Shown: one piece after another, positions 22,501-30,557 of the stretch
How positions within the stretch are numbered: the first letter of the stretch is position 1
Layout of the letters: each line of letters opens with the position of its first letter
From: Pomphorhynchus laevis
Lineage: Eukaryota > Acanthocephala > Palaeacanthocephala > Echinorhynchida > Pomphorhynchidae
Assembly (NCBI GenBank): GCA_012934845.2
Contig: WNNJ02003018.1
Span: 62,001 to 126,000, forward strand
Length of the DNA stretch: 64,000 bases
Direction of reading: 5' to 3'
Program-made: the position numbers and the translations under genes
The notes under the pieces: generated by a model
The model's database searches: none
What the model saw: the letters and a program-made list of their open reading frames with translations, nothing else
Told to the model about the DNA's origin: nothing

Positions 22501-23619
22501 GGTTTTGCTATTGAGATAATAACGCGACGGCACAACATTTTTCATATTCCGATGTAGCACTAATTGTGTGTGCTAACTGATTTGTAGATCATTTGTTGAA
22601 CATTTAAGTTCAACAGTCGAAATTACTATAAAGTATATTTTGATAAAGTTATTTTGATGATTCTTGAAAATAAGTGTCCCGTTCAAAATGACACTCGGTT
22701 TTATCGACGTCTCAAAGTTTCTTGCTTTTTCTAAAATATTTCTAAATTTCTATAGCCTTGAAATTGTATGTACGTAATTTGCTAGAATTGAGGGTCACAT
22801 TACTCAATAAAACAAATAATCGATGGATGAATAATACGTTTTTTATTATGCCATATACGAGCACATACGCGTCTGGCAAAAGATAATATTTTTACATATA
22901 AATGTAATATAATTTTATATATGACAAAATGTAATATTTAGTCATGGATGTAATATTATGTGCTGTGGAGGTACTACGGCACATATGAGGTACAATGCAA
23001 CTTGAGATATGTAGCTAGACTATTGTACAAATATGATTGTTAAGAAAAAATCAAACTTGAATCGAGTCATTTAATTGTAAAGATATCTCGAGATTTCTTA
23101 ACTGGAGACAGTTCTTTCAACACCTCCAAAACTTAAGTGAAATATTAAAATATTGGACGTTACCATTTGCATAGTTCCCATTACTAGTGGCGTTTCGGCA
23201 CTGCATTGTTCAACAAGTGTATTTACTTCAATTTGCGTGTTCTATATATAGTCAAACAATATAACTCTCAAAAGTAATTTAAAATATATGTACCTCTAAT
23301 TGGTTATTTTGTGAGTATTCTCCATTGGAAATGACCTTTCCTGTGTGTTCGTCAACTAAACCACTTCCGGGAATCCATAATGACCAAAAAGCGTCTTCTG
23401 CTTCGACAAGTCCATTTGCCCGCGCCTGCTCATACAGCATATACATCTGACATTCGTCCATTTGATTTTCAGTTTCAACAAGCTCTCTTAGCATCTATTC
23501 GAAAAAATAAGGTGACGGAATTTTTCTAGAATGTAAAATGCACCTACTTCATCCTCGAATTGCATCTGAGCGAGTTCTACCTCCTCCTCATCAGGCTCTC
23601 TAAATCCGTCTGGGTTCAT
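19536..23619 (-). CDS. Small three-exon host gene, about 115 aa, function unknown
   Basis: Read on the minus strand: exon 1 is 23548-23619 (24 codons from ATG, MNPDGFREPDEEEVELAQ), with an in-frame TAA 24 bases upstream. Exon 2 is 23294-23494 (67 codons, including ANGLVEAEDAFWSLWIPGSG). Exon 3 is 19536-19610 (24 codons and TAA, STEYKSSKLWKEQS). All junctions are phase 0 with GT...AG: GAA/GTAGGT, GAATAG/ATG, GAG/GTACAT and TTTTGTAG/ATC. Intron 1 is 53 bp; intron 2 is 3683 bp and full of repeat debris. The protein is acidic with no visible signal peptide or membrane segment; residues 11-45 look helical. I do not recognise the family. A short first and long later intron is a known trematode habit. 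Non-homology to any LINE here and clean splice sites support a real gene; extra exons inside intron 2 cannot be excluded. Confidence 0.7.
19785..20215. repeat. Degenerate 21-bp minisatellite in intron 2 of the host gene
   Basis: The unit is close to AATTAACGAGATTGAATGCA and recurs about 20 times with drift (AACGAGATTGAATG, AACCAGATTGAATG, GACGAAATTGAATG, AACAAGATTAAAA). The period is about 21 bp near the left end and becomes irregular to the right. Because 21 is a multiple of 3, one plus-strand frame shows a seven-residue repeat (KVTRLNAELTRLNG), which is a by-product. Confidence 0.7.
20797..21012 (-). CDS. Unrecognised 71-aa open frame inside the host-gene intron
   Basis: The frame starts at an ATG (21012), with an in-frame TAA just upstream, and ends with TGA. 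The product is basic (GKCKARSIAHRKRLGMTH) and then more polar (FHTYDASSLDSVPEF). Base composition is clearly less AT-rich than the intron around it, so the piece has a different origin. It lies on the same strand as the surrounding gene and could be an alternative exon, a retained fragment of another gene or chance. I recognise no family. Confidence 0.3.
   Translation of the reverse strand: MQRSAFLTQLGFTPGKCKARSIAHRKRLGMTHLCSKASPASKFHTYDASSLDSVPEFLKHVRPFLKIERIL
21390..21790 (+). mobile_element. Decayed REL-type RT fragment
   Basis: The piece YDDFFRLWTKITDISHEYRY followed by VNPSKCSIL matches the REL-2 region NLVSLWNTLRGITHGFRY and INPSKCTLL. After frame changes, AKILGNFIVDCEYIERHTKL matches VNILGSFIVQSDYIEEMVKK. 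It is an old, frame-broken fragment inside intron 2 of the host gene. Confidence 0.65.
21995..22035 (-). repeat. Isolated REL 3' tail, minus orientation
   Basis: On the minus strand, CCCATTTGCGGG (22013-22024) followed by TAATCCATTTATTATA matches the REL tail hairpin and A/T-rich end at 57204-57215. Only the tail is recognisable; the sequence it should follow (22035-22500) gives no clear REL protein. Confidence 0.5.
22036..23293. other. Rest of host-gene intron 2, nothing recognised
   Basis: The sequence is AT-rich with stops in all frames. No element, RNA gene or further exon with convincing splice sites is seen. Confidence 0.4.
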
Positions 23620-24365
23620 CTCAATTTTAAATTGTAAAATCGATTATTTGAGAATTTTTTTAAAACGATTCTTGCGAGTTTGTAGGAAAGCAAACTGAAC
23701 TCAGCAGGTAATTCTATTTTTCTGAAAACGTATCATAAATGATAAGCAAAAATCACAAAGAAATAGAACAATCACAATTCAATACACGGATCAAAGATAA
23801 CTAGAAATATTATCTACGTATTGTCTTATCATAAAGTAAAAAAACTTTGTTTTGTCCATCTTATTTATTATTCATAAAAATAGATACCAGCATATTTAAT
23901 AAAGAATTGTTTCTCTGTCAAAAGTAAAACTTTATCATTTTTAAAAAATCCATATCACGCAAAATGCATCAACTTTATTGTTGAAAACTATCCATTATCA
24001 AACAAAAATTAATAAGCGAAAACATATTCTTTGAACAGGAGAAAGTGAAATAAATTTGTTTCTAAAAAGTAGTCAAATTTTTGATTGCTGACTGACAGTT
24101 GTCCTGATGATATCAATTAGCTATCGAAAATTCAAATTTATTTTAACCTCCTGTTTAATCGAATTGAAATTATTGATTTTTCGCTCATTTTTTCGACAGC
24201 TGACTAATAACAGTATAACTATATTTATAATAAAATTGCTCATTAGTTCATCATTGTTGAAAAGTTCATTTTTTGAGGCATATGCTTTTAACAAGATTGT
24301 TATTTTATTGACTAAACAGAAGAGTGAAATAATTGTTCATATTTTAATGAAAAGTTCATTTTTTG
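23620..24365. other. Upstream flank of the host gene, no feature
   Basis: This should contain the promoter and 5' untranslated region of the minus-strand gene. It is AT-rich and I see no clear promoter element. A plus-strand open frame at 24107-24370 is low complexity and runs into LINE-B sequence. Confidence 0.35.
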
Positions 24366-24845
24366 TCTAGTAGAGAAGACACATAGGAGAGATGGAGCGC
24401 CATCGAATTTTTGGGCGGGTGTGGACAACTTGAAAATTTCCGTCGATGTTTCGGATGGATAGAGATGTTTCGCCTTTTTCCTCGCAACGGCGTTTTCCGA
24501 TGCGGGCTGAAGAGATTTGAGCGATTTCAGAAGGGGCGCGATCGGGGAAAATTTGAGTGGTTGAAGATGACATGAGTTTAAATCGTTGAGAGAGGACAGA
24601 AGACGCGTGAGAGCAATGCTTGAAAACAATTTTTAGGAGAGGGGGCTGGGAAGGATTAGATTAAGAAGATTTGTTTAGACGGATGAATGCGACAGGAGAA
24701 ATGTCCTTGAAAAAGGATGGTTTATCCACAGGAACAATAGACGAGAGGATGGATCTGAAGGCGGAAACATCGTGGTCCAGACGTGCTTGTGGAGATAAGG
24801 AGTTGGAAAGCGTGATATTAGTGACAATGACGCTACGATCGCGTC
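24366..24845 (-). mobile_element. LINE-B fragment: end of ORF1 and start of ORF2
   Basis: The sequence is nearly identical to 35522-36004, covering the last third of ORF1 and the overlapping ORF2 start in minus orientation. It is broken off sharply at about 24843, inside the stretch equivalent to CAACGATCGCG, where LINE-C ORF1 begins in the opposite direction. Confidence 0.8.
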
Positions 24846-25690
24846 ATTGTCAACGCAACGATACTAGGCAGCAATCAACTCTATGCATTGATGACAATGA
24901 TATTTTATTGTCTAACATTTTTGAGTTGTCGTCGGTAATTAATCAGTGTAAATTGAATGATATGGGAAATTGTGCAGAAGATAAAATCGACGAGGGAAAT
25001 TGTGTAGAACACATTCTACCAAGAACACCTAAAGATAACCAGCTTTTACAATTTCCGACGGATGTTTCAGCATCAGTTGTCAAGTCGGTATCGATAGGAC
25101 TCGAACCAGAGTCCAGTGCTCAAAGTGGGGATGACATCATATCTAGGTCATTTATAGCGGAGAGCAACGAGCGAAATTGTACAGATGATAGTAGTAATAA
25201 TCGATACACCTCCCTAGACAAACCCGTTAAAGTGAACTATCGTAATACAAATGTCTATTTAGATGGGTCCCGAAAGCGACTGTTGATTCCACGAGATAGA
25301 GCTATAATAATGGCCAATATTGTTGAGTCGTCAGCAATAAACAATCAACATAGGTTGAATGATGACCTCGATAAAGTTAGGTGCATATTGGGACGTGTGT
25401 TATCTGATTGTGATTCGCAATTTATAACATCCTTGAAAGTAGTTTCCCTCTTTCGCATAGGCAAATCTGATGATACAAATGCGAAACCTCGCTTATTAAA
25501 AATAGTATTGAATGACAAAGAGTACGTTAATGTTTTATTAAGAAAATCTTATGGACTTAGTGGTACTGGCATTAGATTACGTAGAAACTTAGACCCGTCA
25601 GATAGAGAAAAGTTAAAGCTGGCTAAGATTAAGCTTTATAAAAGACTCGACAGTGGGGACGAAATCTTAGGATTCAAAATTTTTAAGTAG
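24846..25690 (+). CDS. LINE-C ORF1 (nucleic-acid-binding protein), 5' end lost
   Basis: The open frame 24671-25690 is a chimera. Its first 60 or so codons are LINE-B read backwards, and true ORF1 starts after the junction near 24846. The useful part has a long acidic, low-complexity N-terminal half, then RDRAIIMANIVESSA, LNDDLDKVRCILGRV, LKVVSLFRIGK, PRLLKIVL and DREKLKLAKIKLYKRL. This is the same core as LINE-A and LINE-B ORF1. It ends at FKIFK where others continue to NFQVVR, so the last residues are cut by a stop. No zinc finger remains. Confidence 0.65.
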
Positions 25691-25703
25691 TTCGACGCCG
25701 CCT

Positions 25704-26534
25704 TTGTGTGTTTTGGACAATGTTACCCTCACACGACAAAATTTCACATGCATTCGACCTCTCGAGCTGCGTCGCACCTATCAAAGGAATAACGAAAGTC
25801 CATATGTAACCAATATACCAGATATTTATTGTGAAAAATTTATAAATGTGTTATATTCTAATGTTCAAAGTATCCTCCCAAAAATGGTAGAGGTTTCGCT
25901 ACTTGCTGAAGAGAGTATTGCTAGTATCCTGGCATCCAGTGAATCTTGGTTGAATTCTAACATTGATGACTCAGAAATTGCAATTCCCGGTTACAGCTCA
26001 TACCGTTGTGATCGTGTTAATGTCAGAGGTGGCGGTGTAGTCATATACGCGCGAGATAGTATTACATCCAGTGTCCTATATTACGATAATGAGGAGATTA
26101 GTTACCAATCCCTATGGTGTCGTTTCGATAGCCCTGATTCCTCTGTTGTCATTGGGCTTGTGTACAGAAGTCCTATGGCATCCACTAAACGCCTCCGGAA
26201 AGATTTAGAACGGTTTGCCTCTTACGAAAACTTAATCTTACTTGGGGACTTTAATATGCCACGTATAGACTGGTCTACTTATTCCCGTTTGAGCGGCTGT
26301 GATTGGGAATCTTCTGAACTACTCGATTTATTAAACGAGCTGAATTACTTTCAGTACGTAAATCAAGACACTCGTTTCAGAGGCTCTTCTAGAAATCTAT
26401 CTGATTTATGTTTGTCTAACCATGATCTACCGATAAATATTGACTACATACAAGCTATAGGGAATAGTGACCATTGCAGTATGTTAATTCGCTTTCCGTT
26501 CGTTCTGTCTTCCATAAACACTTGCCATATATAG
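25704..26534 (+). CDS. LINE-C ORF2, endonuclease part
   Basis: This 276-codon frame carries the APE-type endonuclease: LYSNVQSILPKMVE, the Glu motif ASSESWL, GGGVVIYARDS, VIGLVYRSP, LLGDFNMPRIDW and NSDHCSML. The catalytic set looks complete. It ends shortly after the endonuclease, where a stop and a loss of about 150 linker codons (near 26525-26600) separate it from the RT. Confidence 0.8.
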   Translation: MCVLDNVTLTRQNFTCIRPLELRRTYQRNNESPYVTNIPDIYCEKFINVLYSNVQSILPKMVEVSLLAEESIASILASSESWLNSNIDDSEIAIPGYSSYRCDRVNVRGGGVVIYARDSITSSVLYYDNEEISYQSLWCRFDSPDSSVVIGLVYRSPMASTKRLRKDLERFASYENLILLGDFNMPRIDWSTYSRLSGCDWESSELLDLLNELNYFQYVNQDTRFRGSSRNLSDLCLSNHDLPINIDYIQAIGNSDHCSMLIRFPFVLSSINTCHI

Positions 26535-26599
26535 AGCTTAACGTTTTCAAGGCCAGTTACTGTACACGTCACCTTTTATCATAATAATAAATCATCTAA

Positions 26600-27253
26600 C
26601 TTGACGTCACATATTTCTATCGCTCATGTATATGAGCAACTTCGACGATTAAAACGGTGTCATTCTGCTAGTCCTGGCGGATTGCCATTCATCCTACTTA
26701 GAGAATTAGCTTCCCGCATTTGCGGTCCACTACATCGAATATTCATATTTTCCTTATGCAAATCAAAGATTCCCCTCGACTGACTAAAATCGATAGTTTG
26801 CCCTGTATATAAAAAAGGTGATAGGTCATGCGCCAGCAATTTTAGACCAGTTAGTTTGACATGTATTTGCTGTAAGGTACTAGAGCGTTTGATTTTGTTA
26901 CACATCAACCGCCATATTTCGATAAATAACCTTTTACATCCTGCCCAACATGGATTCCGTTCGAGTAGATCAACATGTTCAAATCTTCTAATTGCTAGAG
27001 ATGATTGGTCCAGTGCTTTTGATGCAGGTGTCGAGACCGACGTGGTATTCGTGGACTTCTCGCGTGCTTTCGATACAATCAATCATAATATACTTATTGG
27101 CAAACTTATAGGACTTCACTTTGATTCTGTAATTGTTAATTGGATTCGTGCGTATTTATTAGATAGAACTGCAGCATTCAGAGTAAGTGGGACTTTGTCA
27201 CATTGGACTTCTATATGTAGTGGTGTACCACAAGAATCGATTTTAGGACCAAT

Positions 27254-27262
<9 letters not shown>
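26600..27262 (+). CDS. LINE-C ORF2, reverse transcriptase fingers and palm
   Basis: Two frames give KSIVCPVYKKGDRSC and FRPVSLTCICCKVLERLILL, QHGFRSSRSTCSNLL, VVFVDFSRAFDTINHNIL and GVPQESILGPILF. The Gly normally found after PQ is Glu here. The frame enters (TA)n at about 27262 and the catalytic YADD box lies beyond the SINE-HH insertion at about 28215. It is therefore split and inactive. Confidence 0.75.

Positions 27263-27296
<34 letters not shown>
27261..27296. repeat. (TA)n microsatellite, left of SINE-HH
   Basis: An almost pure TA run of about 36 bases separates the LINE-C RT from the SINE-HH block. Confidence 0.9.
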
Positions 27297-27300
<4 letters not shown>

Positions 27301-27453
27301 TCGTATGAGATCATGAAGATCGATTGGAATCGGGACTGGTGATCCTTTGATGGATTCTTATTTATGTAACGAATAGTTGCTAGGTCACACGAGGTGACTT
27401 TCGCATTGAAAACCAGCTACAGAATCCTTCCTTCATGATATCCAATTCCATAC

Positions 27454-27545
27454 ACCCTGACTACTAACGGCGCCATTGCCACAACCGTTTTCGTTTCGCC
27501 CGCTTTTTGCCACATGTTGGTAGCCCCGGGCTCGTCAGAAGGCTG
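27454..27545 (-). ncRNA. Hammerhead ribozyme motif, minus strand
   Basis: On the minus strand the core CTGACGA (27532-27538) is followed by stem II GCCCG...CGGGC and GAAA, then a stem III region and GTC (27459-27461) as the cleavage triplet. It is the same sequence as the plus-strand copy described at 27917-28008. Confidence 0.6.
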
Positions 27546-27583
27546 ACTACCAACTCTTCGCCTTTTGAAATTTGACTTATCCG

Positions 27584-27636
27584 AGATTCGAGCTGTCGCT
27601 CTCCGTACTTGGCTTGCGCTCTTGACTGCTAGGCTA
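27584..27636 (-). promoter_or_regulatory. Pol III-type internal promoter, A and B boxes
   Basis: TAGCCTAGCAG (27626-27636, minus) matches all fixed positions of the A-box consensus TRGYNNARNNG. AGCTCGAATCT (27584-27594) matches 8 of 11 positions of the B box GGTTCGANNCC. The 42-base distance between box starts is as in a tRNA. The cloverleaf itself is poor, so this is tRNA-like promoter sequence and not a tRNA gene. Confidence 0.6.
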
Positions 27637-27916
27637 CGAATCCAGGATTACCAGATTTCACACAGTATATGAAACCTTCTATCATGATATCCAGAAACTG
27701 CATTGTCCGAGATGCTTCTCTGGCATGCTTATTATAGATTATTTCGTATGAGATCATGAAGATCGATTGGAATCGGGACTGGTGATCTTTTGATGGATTC
27801 TTATTTATGTAACGAATAGTTGCTAGGTCACACGAGGTGACTTTCGCATTGAAAACCAGCTACAGAATCCTTCCTTCATGATATCCAATTCCATACACCC
27901 TGAAGAGTTGGTAGTC

Positions 27917-28008
27917 AGCCTTCTGACGAGCCCGGGGCTACCAACATGTGGCAAAAAGCGGGCGAAACGAAAACGGTTGTGGCAATGGCGCCGTTAGTAG
28001 TCAGGGTG
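27917..28008 (+). ncRNA. Hammerhead ribozyme motif, plus strand
   Basis: Core CTGACGA is at 27923-27929; stem II is GCCCG (27930-27934) with CGGGC (27959-27963), extended inside by GCTAC with GTGGC; GAAA is at 27964-27967. The A at 27967 pairs with U of GTC (28000-28002), as the fold requires. Stem I pairs GCCTT (27918-27922) with AGGGT (28003-28007), with two G-U pairs. Stem III is the weak part: two outer pairs, an internal loop, then AACGG with CCGTT. The order gives a type I (open stem I) hammerhead, the class known from schistosomes. Cleavage would follow C28002. Confidence 0.6.
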
Positions 28009-28091
28009 TATGGAATTGGATATCATGAAGGAAGGATTCTGTAGCTGGTTTTCAATGCGAAAGTCACCTCGTGTGACCTAGCAACTATTCG

Positions 28092-28092
<1 letters not shown>

Positions 28093-28177
<85 letters not shown>
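28093..28177. repeat. (TA)n microsatellite, right of SINE-HH
   Basis: A TA run of about 85 bases follows the plus-strand SINE-HH copy, which would end in a TA tail. The LINE-C RT resumes directly after it. Confidence 0.9.
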
Positions 28178-28178
<1 letters not shown>

Positions 28179-29090
28179 CGAACTCCCATCATTACTGCTG
28201 TCAAAAACGTTGTTGTACGCCGATGATCTTAAGGTATATCGCTGTGTTGTTAATGATCTTGACCGACAAATGTTAGTTTTATCTGAATACATTGACGTAT
28301 TGGTCAGCTGAGAACTGTTTAAGTATTAATGTGACAAAATGTGCATACATGCACATAGGGAATAAGTTTTCGACAACCAGCTACTCAATTAACTTACAAC
28401 CAATTCCTATGGTTCGTCAATATAGAGACTTGGACGTCGCCGTTTCGGATGATCTAGGCACTAGGAAAAATACGGAGCAAATATGTGCTAGAGCAACTCG
28501 AGTATGATTTCCAGATGTTTTAGTAAATTAGAAATTGAGTCATTTAAACTTTTATTCACTACTCTCTCTTCAAGTGTTCTTAACTATTGTTCTCCGGTAT
28601 CATACCCAGTTAACAAATCGGAAGAGTTTCGTATTGAACAGGTATTGCGACGTTCTTCTAAAAGGGTAGCATGCCTTCATAACCTTACTTATAAGGAACG
28701 GTTAAGTCGCCTTAATATGCCTTCGTTATCTTCATTTCGAGCGCTAAATGACCTGGTTGTAGTGTGGCGAGCGATGGGCAATCCTGATAATCCCGTTAGA
28801 AGTCTATTTCGTATGCGAAATGACTCAAGATTACGTGGTCATCCACTTATGTTACAACGTAAACACTGGTGTAAAAAAAAGAAACATTAATTTTGCCGTG
28901 CGTGTCATTCCAGCTTGGAACAGTTTACCGGCGGAAGTGGTGAAGCAAACCAGCAGACGTGGATTTGTATCTACTTTGAAGAAACTGACTAATTTTTAAT
29001 TACTTTGTTGTTAGTTTCCTTTTTATATTTTAAATTGTGAAGGTATCTATTGAGCTACATTCGCTGACATTCTAGTAATAATAATTGCTG
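28178..29090 (+). mobile_element. LINE-C ORF2 C-terminal part and 3' end
   Basis: The sequence resumes at LLSKTLLYADDLKVYRCV, the RT catalytic box, then NCLSINVTKCAYMHIG and YRDLDVAVSDDLG (28292-28507). Next come FRIEQVLRRSSKRVACL, RLSRLNMPSLSSFRALND and LRGHPLMLQR (28504-28890), and after a frame change VIPAWNSLPAEVV. The last 3' bases carry AGTAATAATAATTG near 29075, a tail like those of the other CR1-like families. Frame breaks at 28310, 28506 and 28890 make it inactive. Confidence 0.8.
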
Positions 29091-29229
29091 TCCAAAACTG
29101 CTTCGATGCATATACCTTCTTGTTAATTACTGATCTTGGATTGTTCGATCATTTCTTTGTCATTCTTACTCTTACTCGTCCTCATCCTCCGCAGCCGCAC
29201 ATTTCCTTCAAACTGAAAATGCGCCACTG

Positions 29230-29585
29230 ATCGTATTCTCCTCAAAAAGCAATCTATCGACCCATCACCACCATTTTCGTATCGTCATGCTTAACTTCTT
29301 CCAATCTTCTCCAAACTCATTGAGCGTCTCGTTCTCAATCAAGTTAATACATATCTATTTTCCTCAAATTCGTTTCCTCCCTTCCAAGATGCTTTTCTCT
29401 CTCATCACTAGACTGAAATTACCTGTCTTAAAGTTTGTAACGACTTACTCATCTCGCTAGATCAAAAATTATTTAGTGTCATAGTTTCTCTTGATCTATA
29501 ATCTTCTATTGTCATCGTTGATCACTTGGTTCTTATCCATCGTCTTCGGCATGGTTATGGCTTCTCTTTATCAACTGTAGGAAAC
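29230..29585 (+). mobile_element. Old, diverged LINE-B-like RT fragment
   Basis: The plus strand is similar to LINE-B RT from YRPIS through the SAFDIVDH region and RLRYDYGFS, but with many differences and frame breaks. It lies next to a much younger LINE-B fragment in the opposite orientation. Confidence 0.6.
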
Positions 29586-30494
29586 CGTATGTGGTGTTGA
29601 AAGGCGCTAGCGGATAAGACACACAGGGGAGATGGAGTGCCATCGAATTTTAGGGCGGGTGTGGACAACTTGAAAATTTTCGTCTATGTTCCGGATGGAG
29701 AGAGAAGTTTCGCCGTTTTCCTCGCGACGGCGTTTTTCGATGCGGGCAAATGAGTTAAGCGATTTCGGAGGGGTTGCGATCGGGGAATATTCGAGTGGCT
29801 GAAGAGGACATGAGTTTAAATCGTTGGGAGAGGACAGAAGACGCGTGAGAGCAATGCTTGAAAACAATTTTTAGGATGGGGCTGGGAAGGATTAGATTGA
29901 GAAGATTTATTAAGGCGGATGAATGCGACAGAAATCTCCTTGAAAAAGGATGGTTTATCCGCAAGAACAAGAGACAAGATGATGAATCTGAATGCGGAAA
30001 CATCGTGGTCGAGACGTGCTTGTGAAGATATAGAGAGAGGGAAGGAGTGATATTAGTGACGATAACGCAACGATCTCAAGAAGGAAAGCGTTTCCGTAAA
30101 GGAGGAAGAGTGACGTGAGTGAGATCACGATAGAAGAGCTGGCAGTTGAGGATTTTGAGAGAGTTAGTTTGACGACGGGGGACATAGAGAATACGATAAT
30201 AAAGAGGGTGGCAAGCGACGTGAGGAAAGGTTATGAGTGGAAAGATCGTGGAAGTTGATGGAGGTGATTTTGATTGATGGATGTAGGTTATTGAGAAACG
30301 AGACAGGAAAAACGGGACAGCAGTGTTGGGGGTGAATATGACACGGGATGGGAAGTGTATATTGTGGCAGGGTCGGTGGGTTGAGAAAGGACATTCGAAA
30401 CTACGAGGGTAGTTTGAGTGGACGTGTTGGATGTTGATATGTGATTTTGCAAGATTTTGCGTATTAATTTGTTTGCATAAAATCCACATAGGAA
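29586..30494 (-). mobile_element. LINE-B copy: ORF1 region, broken
   Basis: This is homologous to 35522-36430: the end of ORF1 (NFQVVHTRPKIRW), its core (KPSFFKDI-type segments) and its N-terminal zinc-finger half, all with several frame breaks and short deletions. It stops at about 30494 within the region coding the VCGFCANKLI finger, where the Ty3/gypsy fossil begins. Confidence 0.75.
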
Positions 30495-30496
30495 GT

Positions 30497-30557
30497 GTGA
30501 TAAATACAAATATTAATCTGTTTTTTAGATTGTTAAATAAAGCCTCATTGGTCATTG
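30497..30557 (+). repeat. Left terminal repeat of the Ty3/gypsy fossil
   Basis: About 60 bases match the right-hand repeat at 38209-38269 and contain AATAAAGCC, a possible polyadenylation signal. The LTR may be longer but cut off on this side by the LINE-B ORF1 border. Confidence 0.65.

Larger units (their letters stand above)
27297..28092. mobile_element. SINE-HH: hammerhead-bearing SINE-like unit, one long copy plus direct and inverted partial copies
   Basis: Sense runs on the minus strand for the long copy (27738 down to 27297): a leader, Pol III-type A and B boxes, a hammerhead motif and a body ending in (TA)n. A second minus copy (27903-27739) repeats only the part after the ribozyme cleavage site. 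A third copy (27904-28092) is inverted, repeating 27369-27557 on the plus strand with almost no differences, and includes a second hammerhead. The block interrupts the LINE-C RT and is flanked by (TA)n on both sides. Architecture matches the known schistosome SM-alpha type (Pol III promoter with hammerhead). Mobility by a LINE in trans is inference. Confidence 0.7.

Noticed and set aside
22500-23290. Further exons of the host gene inside intron 2
   Set aside because: I found no open stretch with both a good acceptor and donor in phase; transcript data would be needed.
27584-27660. Functional tRNA gene
   Set aside because: A and B boxes are present but acceptor, D and anticodon stems do not pair; it is better explained as a SINE promoter.
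28092-28292. Minus-strand frame with a long Ile-Tyr repeat
   Set aside because: It is the (TA)n microsatellite translated and fused to antisense LINE-C sequence.
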